Assembly: GCF_014145325.1 (NCBI RefSeq)
Contig: NZ_JACHTF010000007.1
Span: forward strand, 62,001 to 126,000
Direction of reading: 5' to 3'
Length of the DNA: 64,000 nucleotides
From: Marilutibacter spongiae
GTDB lineage: Bacteria > Pseudomonadota > Gammaproteobacteria > Xanthomonadales > Xanthomonadaceae
Below, one piece after another: positions 39,320-48,763 of the stretch. The notes below the pieces were generated by a model. It did no database searches, had not been told where the DNA came from, and saw only the letters and a program-made list of their open reading frames with translations. Each line of letters starts with the position of its first letter. The stretch's first letter is position 1. The position numbers were made by a program, and so were the translations under genes.

Positions 39320-39925
39320 TCAACGGATCTGGTGGCGTTGCTTGAGCACGTCGACCACGTCTTCGAGCGACAGCCCGCGCGCATGCAGCAGCACCAGCAG
39401 GTGGTAGAGCAGGTCCGCCGATTCGTTGCACAGCGCCGCCTCGTCCTGCACTACCGCGGCGAGCGCGGTCTCCACCGCCTCTTCGCCCACTTTCTGCGCG
39501 ATCGAGCGCGTGCCCGCCTCGAACAGGCGCGTGGTGTAGCTCGCTTCGGGTCGCTCGAGCTGGCGCCGTACCACCACCTGCTCGAGTTCGCCGAGGAAGT
39601 TGCCCGGCGCCTGCCGGAAACAGCTGCGCGTGCCCAGGTGGCAGGTCGGCCCGCGCGGATGGACCAGGGCCAGCAGCGTGTCGTTGTCGCAATCGGCCTC
39701 CAGCGACACCAGCTCGAGTACGTTGCCGGACTGCTCGCCCTTCATCCACAGGCGCTGGCGCGTGCGGCTGTAGAAGGTCACCCGGCGGCTCTCGAGCGTC
39801 GCGGCCAGGGCCTCGCGGTCCATGTACCCCACCATCAGGACGCGCAGCGTGCTCGCGTCCTGCACCACGACCGGCAACAATCCGGCCTGCTTGTCCCAGT
39901 CGAGCGCCCCTGGTTCAGTCAACAT
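39320..39925 (-). CDS. hisIE: Bifunctional phosphoribosyl-AMP cyclohydrolase / phosphoribosyl-ATP pyrophosphatase
   Basis: 201-aa fusion catalysing steps 2 and 3 of histidine synthesis. The N-terminal HisI domain contains [34 protein letters not shown] and the Zn-binding Cys residues in DCDN and GPTCHLG; the C-terminal HisE domain (from about residue 112) has the Glu-rich helix [13 protein letters not shown]. The ATG at 39925 gives the family start [10 protein letters not shown] and overlaps the hisF stop by 11 bp. It is the last gene of the operon. Confidence 0.95.
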   Translation of the reverse strand: MLTEPGALDWDKQAGLLPVVVQDASTLRVLMVGYMDREALAATLESRRVTFYSRTRQRLWMKGEQSGNVLELVSLEADCDNDTLLALVHPRGPTCHLGTRSCFRQAPGNFLGELEQVVVRRQLERPEASYTTRLFEAGTRSIAQKVGEEAVETALAAVVQDEAALCNESADLLYHLLVLLHARGLSLEDVVDVLKQRHQIR

Positions 39926-40691
39926 GCCGCACCTCGATGCCATTGCGTTGGAGTTCGCGCTTCAATGCCGGGATGGCGATGGCGCCGGTGTGGAACACGC
40001 TGGCCGCGAGCGCACCGTCCACGTCGGCCACGCCGAATGCCTCGGCGAAGTGCCCGACCGCGCCCGCGCCACCCGAGGCCACCAGCGGCACGCGGCACAG
40101 GCGACGCGCCTGCTGCAGCTGTTCGATGTCGTAGCCCTGGCGGACGCCATCGCTGCCCATGCAGTTGAGCACGATCTCGCCGGCGCCACGTTCCTGCGCC
40201 TCGACGATCCAGTCGAGCGTGCGCCGAGGCAGCGCCCGGGTGCGCGACGGGTCGCCGGTGTACTGGCGCACGCGCCACTCGCCGTCGTCGTCGCGCAGGC
40301 TGTCGACGCCCACCACCACGCACTGGATGCCGAACTCCGCGGCCAACTCGCCCAGCAGTCCGGGCCGGTCCAGCGCGGGCGTGTTGACCGATATCTTGTC
40401 CGCTCCGGCGTGCAGCACGGTCCGCGCGTCCTCGACGCTGCGGATGCCGCCGGCGACGCAGAACGGGATGTCGATCGCGCGCGCAACCCGTTCGACCCAG
40501 TCGCGGCCCACGCAGCGCCCTTCGGGACTGGCGGTGATGTCGTAGAAGACCAGCTCGTCGGCACCCTCGTCGCGATAACGCAGCGCCAGTTCGACGATGT
40601 CGCCCATGTCCACGTGGTCGCGGAAACGCACGCCCTTGACGACCCGCCCATCGCGGACGTCCAGGCAGGGGATGATGCGCCGGCTCAGCAC
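39915..40691 (-). CDS. hisF: Imidazole glycerol phosphate synthase cyclase subunit
   Basis: 258-aa TIM barrel, the same length as E. coli HisF. With HisH it converts PRFAR and ammonia to IGP and AICAR. The start is a GTG at 40691 (reading [20 protein letters not shown]), overlapping the hisA stop by 7 bp. Catalytic Asp residues are in CLDVRDG (Asp11) and near the end of strand 5 in [32 protein letters not shown]-like phosphate-binding loops are present. Confidence 0.96.
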   Translation of the reverse strand: MLSRRIIPCLDVRDGRVVKGVRFRDHVDMGDIVELALRYRDEGADELVFYDITASPEGRCVGRDWVERVARAIDIPFCVAGGIRSVEDARTVLHAGADKISVNTPALDRPGLLGELAAEFGIQCVVVGVDSLRDDDGEWRVRQYTGDPSRTRALPRRTLDWIVEAQERGAGEIVLNCMGSDGVRQGYDIEQLQQARRLCRVPLVASGGAGAVGHFAEAFGVADVDGALAASVFHTGAIAIPALKRELQRNGIEVRHVD

Positions 40692-41437
40692 GCCGGGGCC
40701 TCCAGCTCGAGCGCGTCCGCCAGTTCGAAATGGCCCTCGAGCAGGGCCTTGCCCAGGACCGCGCCCGCGCAACCGGACTCGCGCGCGGCCTGGATGTCGG
40801 CGAGGTCGCGGATGCCGCCCGACGCCTGCAGGCGCAGGCGCGGGGCCAGTGCGAGCACCTCGCGGTACAGGGCCAGGTTCGGCCCGGCCAGGGTGCCGTC
40901 GCGGTCGATGTCGGTGCACAGCAGGTGGCGGATGCCGGCCGTGGAATAGATGCCCAGCAACTCGGCCAGGGTCAGTTCGCTGCGCTCGGTCCAGCCCGCG
41001 ACGGGCAGGCGCCACTGGCCATCGGCGTCGCGACGCGTGTCCAGCGCGACGGTGAGGCGCTCGGCGCCATGCGCCGTGGCCCACTCGATCACGCGCTGGG
41101 GCTCGCGCACCGCCAGCGAGCCGACGACGACGCGGTCGGCGCCGGCGTCCAGGATCGCCTGCACGTCGGCGGCGCGACGCACGCCGCCCCCGGTCTGGAC
41201 CTTGAGCGAAGTGCAGGCCTTGATCGAGTCGACCAGGGCGGCCAGCCCGAAGCCGCCGTTGCGCGCGGCGTCCAGGTCGACCAGGTGCAGCCATTGCGCG
41301 CCCGCCTCGGCGTAGTTCCGTGCCGCCGCGAGCGGCTCGACGGGATAACGGGTCTCGCGGGCGAAGTCGCCCTGGTGCAGGCGCACGACGCGCCCCTCCC
41401 GCACGTCGATCGCGGGCAATACGGTGAACGCACTCAT
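40685..41437 (-). CDS. hisA: ProFAR isomerase
   Basis: 250-aa TIM barrel catalysing the Amadori rearrangement of ProFAR to PRFAR (step 4). Catalytic Asp residues lie in [17 protein letters not shown] (near residue 10) and [14 protein letters not shown] (near 172). ATGA overlap with hisH fixes the start at 41437. Confidence 0.96.
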   Translation of the reverse strand: MSAFTVLPAIDVREGRVVRLHQGDFARETRYPVEPLAAARNYAEAGAQWLHLVDLDAARNGGFGLAALVDSIKACTSLKVQTGGGVRRAADVQAILDAGADRVVVGSLAVREPQRVIEWATAHGAERLTVALDTRRDADGQWRLPVAGWTERSELTLAELLGIYSTAGIRHLLCTDIDRDGTLAGPNLALYREVLALAPRLRLQASGGIRDLADIQAARESGCAGAVLGKALLEGHFELADALELEAPAC

Positions 41438-42033
41438 GTCGCCTCCAGGGCGATGAAATTCTCGAGGATCCTCGCGCCGACGTCGGCCGAACGCTCGGGG
41501 TGGAACTGGGCACCGAAGCATCGACCGCGCCCGACCACCGCCGTGAACGGCTGGCCGTGCGTGCTCGTCGCCAGGCTGTCGGCGCCCACCGGTGCCGCGA
41601 AGCCATGCACGAAGTACGCATTCTGCCCGGTCGCCACGCCCTCGAGCAGTGGCGATGCAGCGACGATGTCCAGGGTGTTCCATCCCATGTGCGGGATGCG
41701 CAGCCCCTCGCCGCCCTCCATGCGGCGCACCCGGCCGGCGATCCGGCCCAGGCACTGGACATCGCCCTCTTCCGAGGATTCGTACAGCAGTTGCATGCCC
41801 AGGCAGATGCCCAGCAAGGGCTGCGACAACGAACGCACCACCTCGACCAGCCCGTGCGCGCGCAAGCGCGCCATCGCCGCGCCGGCCGCGCCGACGCCGG
41901 GCAGGATGACCTTGTCGGCGCCGAGGATGGTCCCGGCATCCGCGCTCAGCACCGCGTCCACGCCCAGGCGTTCGAGCGCGTACAGCACCGATCCGATGTT
42001 GGCGCCACCCGAATCGATCAGGACCACGCGCAT
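41434..42033 (-). CDS. hisH: Imidazole glycerol phosphate synthase glutaminase subunit
   Basis: 199-aa class I glutamine amidotransferase that feeds ammonia to HisF. The catalytic Cys is in [18 protein letters not shown] (near residue 78), and His/Glu of the triad in [10 protein letters not shown] (near 182). Its start overlaps the hisB stop by one base (TGATG). Confidence 0.96.
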   Translation of the reverse strand: MRVVLIDSGGANIGSVLYALERLGVDAVLSADAGTILGADKVILPGVGAAGAAMARLRAHGLVEVVRSLSQPLLGICLGMQLLYESSEEGDVQCLGRIAGRVRRMEGGEGLRIPHMGWNTLDIVAASPLLEGVATGQNAYFVHGFAAPVGADSLATSTHGQPFTAVVGRGRCFGAQFHPERSADVGARILENFIALEAT

Positions 42034-43118
42034 CAGAGCACGCCCTTGGTGCTGGGCAACTCGCTGCCCTCGCGGCGGATCGCCTGGCGCAGTGCGCGCG
42101 CGACCACCTTGAAACAGGCCTCGACCTTGTGGTGATCGTTGTCGCCGCGCACCTGCAGGTTGAGGTTGAGCCCGGCGGTCTCGCACAGCGAGCGGAAGAA
42201 ATGCGGGACCATCTGCACCGAAAGCGCGCCGACGCGTTCGCTGTCGAACCGGCCGTCGAACACGAAGTATGGTCGCCCCGAGAAATCCAGCGCCGCGCTG
42301 GCCAGGGTCTCGTCCATCGGCAGGGTGAAGCCGTAGCGCCCGATCCCGCGCTTGTCGCCCAGCGCTTCGCGCAGGGCCTGGCCCAGCGCGAGGGCGCAAT
42401 CCTCGACGGTATGGTGTTCGTCGATGTGCAGGTCGCCCTCGCATTCCACGCGCAGGGCGAAGCCGCCGTGCTTGCCGACCTGCTCGAGCATGTGGTCGAA
42501 GAAGCCGATGCCGGTGCTCGCGTGGGGCTCGGCGACCCGGTCCAGGTCGACTTCGACCTCGATGCGGGTTTCGCGCGTGTCGCGCCGGACGCGGGCGACG
42601 CGCGGCGCGTCGGCCAGCGCGTGCGCGATGCCCGGCCAGTCCCACTCGCCGCCGAACTCATCCGTGCGCAGTTGGAAGGCACGGATGCCCATGTTGCGCG
42701 CGAAGGCGTTGTCGGTCTCGCGGTCGCCGACCATCGCCGAGCGATCCCAGTCGATCGATCGGTCCTTGAGGTAGTGCATCGCCAGGCCGATGGCCGGCTT
42801 GCGCGTGGGCGCGTTGTCCGCGGGGAAACTGCGGTCCACCAGCACCTCTTCGAAGCGGATGCCCTGGCTCTCGAACAGCTGCATCATCAAGCCCTGCGGT
42901 CCGTCGAAATCGGCCTGCGGATAGGCGTCGGTGCCAAGCCCGTCCTGGTTGGTGACCATGACGAAGCGATAGCCGGCATCGCGCAGGCGGAGCATGGCCG
43001 GAACGACACCCGCGACGAAACGCAGCTTCTCGAAGCGGTCGACCTGGTGGTCGGCCGGCTCCTCGATCAAGGTGCCGTCGCGGTCGACGAACAGCACCGG
43101 TGCCTTCGTGCCGCTCAT
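42033..43118 (-). CDS. hisB: Bifunctional histidinol-phosphatase / imidazoleglycerol-phosphate dehydratase
   Basis: 361-aa HisB of the enterobacterial fused type. The N-terminal HAD phosphatase (1-165) has [13 protein letters not shown] and [19 protein letters not shown]; the C-terminal dehydratase has [35 protein letters not shown] and [18 protein letters not shown] with the Mn-binding His clusters. The loop that in E. coli holds Zn through CPH and CDC reads [14 protein letters not shown] here, so the four zinc ligands are absent. ATGA overlap with hisC. Confidence 0.95.
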   Translation of the reverse strand: MSGTKAPVLFVDRDGTLIEEPADHQVDRFEKLRFVAGVVPAMLRLRDAGYRFVMVTNQDGLGTDAYPQADFDGPQGLMMQLFESQGIRFEEVLVDRSFPADNAPTRKPAIGLAMHYLKDRSIDWDRSAMVGDRETDNAFARNMGIRAFQLRTDEFGGEWDWPGIAHALADAPRVARVRRDTRETRIEVEVDLDRVAEPHASTGIGFFDHMLEQVGKHGGFALRVECEGDLHIDEHHTVEDCALALGQALREALGDKRGIGRYGFTLPMDETLASAALDFSGRPYFVFDGRFDSERVGALSVQMVPHFFRSLCETAGLNLNLQVRGDNDHHKVEACFKVVARALRQAIRREGSELPSTKGVL

Positions 43119-44200
43119 GCGTCCACCTCCGCTTCGAGCGCCGCCACGACGGCGATCACGCGATCGTTCTGCGCCGGGGTGCCGATGCTGATGCGCAAGG
43201 CGTCGTCCAGGCCGGCCTGGGCACGCACGTCGCGCACGACGATGCCGGCTTCAAGCAGGGCGCGGAAGGCGCGCCCGGCATCGACCAGCCGCACCAGCAG
43301 GAAATTGCCGTCGGAGCGGTAGACCGTACGCACGCCGGGGGCGTCCGCCAACGCGGCGGCCAGCCGTCCACGCTCGGCGACGACGGCCTCGACACGGGCC
43401 GAGGTGACGGCGCGGGCGTCGTCGGCCAAGGCCTCGAGCGCGACCTGCGCGCAGGGCGAGGCGATCGGGTACGGCGACTGGCAGCGCTGCAGGACCTCGA
43501 TGAGCGGCGCGGCGGCCACCACCACGCCGATGCGTGCGGCGGCCAGCGCGTGCGCCTTCGACAGGGTCCGCAACACGGCGATGTTGTCATGCGCGTCGAT
43601 CAGCCCGATGGCGGACGCTCCGCCGGCGAACTCCACGTAGGCCTCGTCGACCACCACGACGGCCTGGTCGCGCAGGCGCGCGGCCAGCCAGGCGACGCGC
43701 TCAAGCGGGAGCGCCGCACCCACCGGGTTGCCAGGCGAGCACAGGAACACCAGGCGTGCGCGCGCGTCACGGCAACGCGCCTCCACGCCGTCGAAGTCGC
43801 AGGCGAAGCCCTGTCCGTCGTCGACCAGCGGCGCTTCCACGACCGGCACGCCGTGCAGGCGCGCGCAGACGGCGTACATGCCGAAGGTCGGCGGCGTGAC
43901 CACGATGGCGTCGCCGCCGGGCCGGCACAAGGCGCGGATCAGCAGGTCGATGGCCTCGTCGCTGCCGCGACCGGCGAGCAGGCGCTCCGGTGCGCAGCCG
44001 TACAGACCGGCCAGGGCATCGCGCAGGCCCGGCGGCTGCGGTTCCGGATACCGGCGCAGCACGGCATCGCCGACACCCGCGTTCTCCCATGCCGATTCGT
44101 TGGCGTTCAACCAGACATCGCCGGTGATGCGTGCCTTGCGTGCCGACTGGTAGCCGGCGAAGTCGCGCAGGTCCTCGCGCACCAGGTCCATCACGCTCAT
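43115..44200 (-). CDS. hisC: Histidinol-phosphate aminotransferase
   Basis: 361-aa PLP-dependent aminotransferase (fold type I) making histidinol phosphate from imidazole acetol phosphate. [11 protein letters not shown] is the N-terminal substrate loop, [14 protein letters not shown] follows, the catalytic PLP Lys is in [16 protein letters not shown] (near residue 214), and the C-terminal Arg is in [13 protein letters not shown]. The ATGA overlap with hisD fixes the start at 44200; an ATG three codons in is possible. Confidence 0.95.
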   Translation of the reverse strand: MSVMDLVREDLRDFAGYQSARKARITGDVWLNANESAWENAGVGDAVLRRYPEPQPPGLRDALAGLYGCAPERLLAGRGSDEAIDLLIRALCRPGGDAIVVTPPTFGMYAVCARLHGVPVVEAPLVDDGQGFACDFDGVEARCRDARARLVFLCSPGNPVGAALPLERVAWLAARLRDQAVVVVDEAYVEFAGGASAIGLIDAHDNIAVLRTLSKAHALAAARIGVVVAAAPLIEVLQRCQSPYPIASPCAQVALEALADDARAVTSARVEAVVAERGRLAAALADAPGVRTVYRSDGNFLLVRLVDAGRAFRALLEAGIVVRDVRAQAGLDDALRISIGTPAQNDRVIAVVAALEAEVDA

Positions 44201-45495
44201 GCCGCGGCCTCCAGGCGCAGGGTGACGGCGCGGCGATGCGCCTCAAGGCCCTCGGCCGAGGCCAGCTCGGCCGCGCAGGGACCCACCTGGGCCAGGCCCT
44301 CGGCCGAGACTTCCTGCACGGTGATCGCCACCTGGAAGCTGGACACGTTGACGCCGCTGCAATAGCGTGCCGCGCCGCTGGTCGGCAGCACGTGGTTGGT
44401 GCCGCTGCAATAGTCGCCCAGCGCTTCCGGGGCCCAGTCGCCGAGGAACACCGATCCCGCGCGGCGGACGCGGGGCAGCCAGGCACGCGCGTCGCGCAGG
44501 GCCAGGATGAGGTGTTCGGGCGCGTAGCGGTTGCTGATCTCGAACGCCTCGTCCAGGCTGGCCACGCGGACGAGGTGGGAACACGCGAGTGCCTGGCGGG
44601 CGATCCCCGCGCGGGGCAACTGCGCGAGTTGCGCACGCACCTGGGCGTCGACCGCGTCGAGCATCGCGTCGTCGTCCGAGAGCAGGATCACCTGGGAATC
44701 GGGACCATGCTCGGCCTGCGACAGCAGGTCGGCCGCGACGAAGCCGGGATTCGCCCCTGCATCGGCGATCACCAGCACCTCGGACGGACCGGCGGGCATG
44801 TCGATGCCGACCGCGCCGGCACCGGAAGACACCTGGCGCTTGGCTTCGGTGACCCAGCCGTTGCCCGGTCCGAACAGCTTGTCGCAGGCGGGCACGCTGG
44901 CCGTCCCGCGGGCCATGGCCGCGATCGCCTGCACGCCTCCGATCCGGTAGACCCGGTCGATGCCACACACGCGGGCGGCGTGCAGCACCGCCGGATCCGC
45001 GCGTCCGTCGGCGCGCGGCGGCGTGCACACCACGACCTCTTCGCAGCCCGCGAGCCGCGCGGGAATCCCGAGCATCAGCGCCGTCGACGGCAGCGGCGCC
45101 GAGCCGGCCGGCACGTACAGGCCGACGCGGGCGATCGGGCGCAGCATGCGTTCGCAGCGCACGCCGGGCGCGGTATCGAGTGCATAGTCCGCGGCCATGC
45201 CCGCGCGGTGGAAGGCCTCGATGCGTGCTGCGGCTTCCTCGATGGCGGTACGAAGCGCGGCGGGCAGCGTCGCCGACGCCTCGTCCATGTCGGCCACGCT
45301 GACCCGCGGCTCGTTGAGTACGATGCCGTCGAAGCGCTGCGTGTAATCGCGCACGGCCCGGTCGCCGCGCTCGCGCACGTCGGCCAGGATGGCCGCGACC
45401 TGTTCGCTCACGTCGGGGGCGTTCATTTCCGCCGGCCGCGCCAGCAATGCCGCGCGCGCGCCCGCATCGAGGCGGCTCCATTGGACCCGGTTCAT
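44197..45495 (-). CDS. hisD: Histidinol dehydrogenase
   Basis: 432-aa NAD-dependent Zn enzyme carrying out the last two oxidations, histidinol to histidine. Motifs: [45 protein letters not shown], the Zn ligands in [12 protein letters not shown] (Gln/His) and C-terminal [21 protein letters not shown] overlap with hisG fixes the start. Confidence 0.96.
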   Translation of the reverse strand: MNRVQWSRLDAGARAALLARPAEMNAPDVSEQVAAILADVRERGDRAVRDYTQRFDGIVLNEPRVSVADMDEASATLPAALRTAIEEAAARIEAFHRAGMAADYALDTAPGVRCERMLRPIARVGLYVPAGSAPLPSTALMLGIPARLAGCEEVVVCTPPRADGRADPAVLHAARVCGIDRVYRIGGVQAIAAMARGTASVPACDKLFGPGNGWVTEAKRQVSSGAGAVGIDMPAGPSEVLVIADAGANPGFVAADLLSQAEHGPDSQVILLSDDDAMLDAVDAQVRAQLAQLPRAGIARQALACSHLVRVASLDEAFEISNRYAPEHLILALRDARAWLPRVRRAGSVFLGDWAPEALGDYCSGTNHVLPTSGAARYCSGVNVSSFQVAITVQEVSAEGLAQVGPCAAELASAEGLEAHRRAVTLRLEAAA

Positions 45496-46406
45496 GCCAG
45501 CATGCCCTCCACCGGCAGCACCAGCAGGCCACGCGCACCGGCACGCTTGAGCTCTTCCAGCCGCTGCCAGGTCACCGCACCGTGGCACAAGGCCTGCAGC
45601 GCCAGCCCGTCGCCGCCGTCGATCTGCATGACGGTGGGCGACTCGGCATCCGGCAGCAATGGCAGCAGGCCGGGCACGGCTTCGCGAGAGGCCTGGAACA
45701 TGAGCAGCTTGCTGTGGCGCATGCGCAGCACCCCATCGAGGCGGCGCAGCAGCAGCTCGGCGAGCGCGGCGCGGCTGTCCTCGAAGGCCTTCACCGGCCC
45801 GGCCAGGACCGCCTCGCTCTCGAGCAGGGTGACCGTGGGCTTGAGCTGGTTGGCCGCAAGCGTGGCGCCGCTGGCGACCAGGTCGCAGATCGCGTCGGCC
45901 TGCCCCAGCTTGGGCGCGATCTCCACCGAGCCCGACAGTTCGACGACGCCGGCGTCCACACCCTGCGCGTGCAGCCAGTCGCCGAGGATGGCCGGGTAGC
46001 TGGTGGCAATCCGCAGTCCGGCCAGTTGTTCCGCCCCGCTCCATTCCCAGCTGTCCGGGATGGCGATCGACAGGCGGCAGCCGCCGAAGCCCAGCGAGCG
46101 CCACTCCCGGAACGCCGACGCGCCCTGGTCGCGGCGCAGCGCGATGTCCTGCTCGGCGAGGACGTTGCGGCCGACCACGCCCAGGTCGCAGACGCCATCG
46201 CGGATCAGGCCGGGGATGTCGTCGTCGCGGACCAGCAGCAGGTCGATCGGCAGGCTTTCGCCGTAGCAGAACAGGCGGTCGCGGCTCTCGCGCCAGCTCA
46301 GGCCGCAGGCGGTCAGCAGCGCTCGCGCTGGATCGGCGAGGCGACCGGACTTCTGGATGGCGATGCGCAGGCGGTCGCGACCGCCCTGTACGGTGGACTG
46401 GCTCAT
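45492..46406 (-). CDS. hisG: ATP phosphoribosyltransferase (long form)
   Basis: 304-aa first enzyme of the pathway, condensing ATP with PRPP. The length and C-terminal regulatory ACT-like domain show the long, HisZ-independent form that is inhibited by histidine. Motifs: [16 protein letters not shown] at the start, [12 protein letters not shown] (near 78), [20 protein letters not shown] with the PRPP site (near 165-184). It overlaps the TrpR-like gene by ATGA. Confidence 0.95.
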   Translation of the reverse strand: MSQSTVQGGRDRLRIAIQKSGRLADPARALLTACGLSWRESRDRLFCYGESLPIDLLLVRDDDIPGLIRDGVCDLGVVGRNVLAEQDIALRRDQGASAFREWRSLGFGGCRLSIAIPDSWEWSGAEQLAGLRIATSYPAILGDWLHAQGVDAGVVELSGSVEIAPKLGQADAICDLVASGATLAANQLKPTVTLLESEAVLAGPVKAFEDSRAALAELLLRRLDGVLRMRHSKLLMFQASREAVPGLLPLLPDAESPTVMQIDGGDGLALQALCHGAVTWQRLEELKRAGARGLLVLPVEGMLA

Positions 46407-46726
46407 GCCGCCGACTCCCGGTTGCTGGACGGTCGGCTGCCTGCCAGCGCCGCGGCATAGCCGCCGGCGCCGCGCTCGAAGGTGCGCGCGACCCGCCCGA
46501 TCGTGGTCACGCTGACCAGGGTGCGTTCGTGGATCTCCCGGTACGGCACGCCCTCGGCGACCAGCGGGACGACCCGCCAGCGGTCGGTCATGGCCTCGAG
46601 TTCGGCGGGGGTGCACAGGTCGACGAGGAACGCCTGCATGGCCTGCGTGGTACGCAGGCCCAGCATGGCCCTCGCCAGCTGGGCGATAGAATCCTCGACC
46701 TCGTCGTCGGTGTGTCGGCGCTTCAT
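46403..46726 (-). CDS. TrpR-family regulator heading the his operon (HisR-like)
   Basis: 107-aa DNA-binding protein of the TrpR/YerC-YecD group. The TrpR-like core is [20 protein letters not shown] (near residues 32-51) and [29 protein letters not shown], the helix-turn-helix. It is the first gene of the operon and overlaps hisG by ATGA. In xanthomonads such genes are believed to be local repressors of histidine synthesis; the TrpR-operator-like palindrome over the promoter supports autoregulation here. Whether histidine or histidyl-tRNA is the effector is unknown. Confidence 0.85.
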   Translation of the reverse strand: MKRRHTDDEVEDSIAQLARAMLGLRTTQAMQAFLVDLCTPAELEAMTDRWRVVPLVAEGVPYREIHERTLVSVTTIGRVARTFERGAGGYAAALAGSRPSSNRESAA

Positions 46727-46740
46727 TGGCGGCTTCTAAT

Positions 46741-46763
46741 GTATTAACGTGCTAATACGTTAA
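46741..46763 (-). promoter_or_regulatory. Nested inverted repeats: putative operator of the his operon
   Basis: Two perfect inverted repeats overlap: GTATTA-N6-TAATAC (46741-46758) and TTAACGT-N6-ACGTTAA (46744-46763), centres 4 bp apart. The first has the same length (18 bp) and outer half-sites (GTA-x-TA ... TA-x-TAC) as the TrpR operator GTACTAGTTAACTAGTAC. They lie 14 bp before the TrpR-like gene and cover its -10 box. Confidence 0.75.
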
Positions 46764-46785
46764 AGAAAACGTACCGGCGAGTCAA
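46757..46785 (-). promoter_or_regulatory. Promoter of the his operon
   Basis: On the minus strand TTGACT (46780-46785, five of six to the -35 box), a 17-bp spacer and TAACGT (46757-46762) as a weaker -10 box. The -10 box lies inside the inverted repeats, so repressor binding would block it. Confidence 0.6.
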
Positions 46786-46836
46786 TAACGGCGTGGGCGT
46801 CCCCGTTCAGCGCGCTTCCGCGGCGCGGCCCTGCAG

Positions 46837-46842
46837 TAGACT
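46837..46842 (+). promoter_or_regulatory. Candidate -10 box of the DISM-GGDEF gene
   Basis: TAGACT lies 68 bp before the ATG at 46910; no clear -35 box. The divergent his promoter is about 50 bp away. Confidence 0.35.
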
Positions 46843-46909
46843 GCGCTCGGGATGGCCTGGAGGGACGGCCGGGCACGTCCAACACGAGGAACGCATCCAG
46901 GGAGCAGGC

Positions 46910-48754
46910 ATGGGCCGAATACATACCGGGGCCATCGGGCTGCTGTGCACGCTGCTGTGCGTGCTGGCCGGCCTGTGCGCCGCCCTGCCCGCGCAGGCGC
47001 GCGACACCCTGTCCCTGGTCCCCGGCGACACTGTCGTGGGCATCAACCCGTACCTGGGCTACCTGCACGATGCCGACGCCCGCATACAGGCCGACGAGGC
47101 CGATCGGCTGCAGCGCAACGGCGGCTTCGCGGACGTGCCGCCGGGCAAGAATTCCTTCGGCTTCCAGTCCGGCGCGTACTGGTTCCATGCCCGCGTCCTC
47201 AACACCGATGCCGCCACCCCGCGATGGCTGCTCGTGCAGCAGTACGCCCTGAGCGACGACATCGAGATCCATGCCCGCTATCCCGACGGACACTGGGAAC
47301 GCGCGTCAGGCGGCGACCACCGCCCCTTCCAGTCGCGCGCGATCCGCTACCGGCACCCGAATTTCTGGCTCGAACTGCCCCCGGACACGCCGGTCGACGT
47401 CTACGTGAGGATCCAGAGCGAAAGCTCCATGCAGATCCCGCTGGGCCTGTACACGCCGACCGCGTTCGCGGAAGTCTCGCGCGACGCCCAGTTCGCGATC
47501 GGCCTGTACTACGGCATCCTCCTCGCCCTGTTCTTCTACAACCTGGTGCTCTGGCTGACCACGCAGGACTCCAGCTACTTCTGGTACGTCTTCCATCTCA
47601 CCGCCTTCGGGCTGGTGCTGTTCACGCTCAACGGCCTGGGCTTCGAGTACCTGTGGCCGCGCTCGCCTTGGCTGGCCGACAAGTCGGTGCCGCTGTCGAT
47701 CTGCCTGGCCCAGGTGGGCGTGCAGCAGTTCGCGCGCAAGTTCCTCGACCTCGGCAACCGCTGGAAACGCGGCGACCGCGTGGGCCTGCTGCTGATCGCG
47801 GCGTTCGCCCTGCTGGGCATCGCGTCGGCCTTCCTGCCCTACCGGATCTCGGTGCCGATCGCCTCCGCGGGCGTGTTCGTCAGCACCGGCTGGGTGGCGG
47901 TGGAGGCGATCATGGTCCTGCGGCGCGGGTATGCCCCGGCGAAGATCTTCCTCGCCGCCTGGGCGGCCTTCCTGGTCGGGACGGCGATGTTCGCCGCGGT
48001 GGCCTTCGCGCTGTTGCCCAAGACCTTCGTCACCGAGTACGGCGTGCAGATAGGATCGGCGCTGGAAATGCTGTTGCTGTCGATCGCCCTGGGGCATCGC
48101 TACGCATCGCTGCGCAACGAGAACGAGCGGATCATCCGCGACGGCCGGCAGCAGCTGATGCACGAGGTGAAGGCGCGCACGAGCGAACTGCAGAACGCGC
48201 TGTCGCAGCTGGGCGATGCGCACGCCCGCCTGCGCGAATCCAGCCAGCGCGACGCCCTGACCGGCCTGTACACGCGCCGCCATTTCCACGAGCGCCTTCC
48301 CGCCCTGCTTCAGGAGGCGCGCGCCCAGTCGGCGCCGCTGTCGCTGCTGATGGTCGACCTGGACCACTTCAAGTCGATCAACGACGAGCACGGCCACCTG
48401 GCCGGCGACAGTTGCCTGCGCTGGGCCGCGCGCGTGCTGGCCGCCACCCTGCGGCCGGCGCATGCGGTCATGGCCCGTTTCGGCGGCGAGGAGTTCGTCG
48501 TCGCGCTGCCGGGCCACGACCTGGAGGCCGCCACCCGGCTGGCGGAAAAGGCGCGCCAGGCCCTCGCGGCCAGTGCATGCGACTCGGCCGACACCCCGCT
48601 GCGCATCACCACCAGCATCGGCGTGCACGAAGTGGACCTGGCCAACGACGAGGGCATCGACCAGGCGCTCGAGCGCGCGGACCGCGCCCTCTACCGGGCC
48701 AAGTCCGACGGCCGCGACTGCGTCAGGAGCGCGGGCGAGGCATTGCCCGGCTGA
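46910..48754 (+). CDS. 7TMR-DISM diguanylate cyclase
   Basis: 614-aa membrane receptor. Signal peptide (1-29, ending PAQARD); extracytoplasmic DISM-type beta domain (about 35-180, with SGAYWFHARVLNTD and VYVRIQSESSMQIPLGLYTP); seven membrane segments (about 195-400); a coiled coil (about 400-450); and a C-terminal GGDEF domain with active site RFGGEEF near residue 525. No RxxD inhibitory site precedes it. It should synthesise c-di-GMP in response to an external ligand, perhaps a carbohydrate as for related DISM domains. The ATG at 46910 has GGAG 6-9 bp upstream and gives the signal peptide; the longer frame is unsupported. Confidence 0.9.
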   Translation: MGRIHTGAIGLLCTLLCVLAGLCAALPAQARDTLSLVPGDTVVGINPYLGYLHDADARIQADEADRLQRNGGFADVPPGKNSFGFQSGAYWFHARVLNTDAATPRWLLVQQYALSDDIEIHARYPDGHWERASGGDHRPFQSRAIRYRHPNFWLELPPDTPVDVYVRIQSESSMQIPLGLYTPTAFAEVSRDAQFAIGLYYGILLALFFYNLVLWLTTQDSSYFWYVFHLTAFGLVLFTLNGLGFEYLWPRSPWLADKSVPLSICLAQVGVQQFARKFLDLGNRWKRGDRVGLLLIAAFALLGIASAFLPYRISVPIASAGVFVSTGWVAVEAIMVLRRGYAPAKIFLAAWAAFLVGTAMFAAVAFALLPKTFVTEYGVQIGSALEMLLLSIALGHRYASLRNENERIIRDGRQQLMHEVKARTSELQNALSQLGDAHARLRESSQRDALTGLYTRRHFHERLPALLQEARAQSAPLSLLMVDLDHFKSINDEHGHLAGDSCLRWAARVLAATLRPAHAVMARFGGEEFVVALPGHDLEAATRLAEKARQALAASACDSADTPLRITTSIGVHEVDLANDEGIDQALERADRALYRAKSDGRDCVRSAGEALPG

Positions 48755-48763
48755 GGCCGGCGA

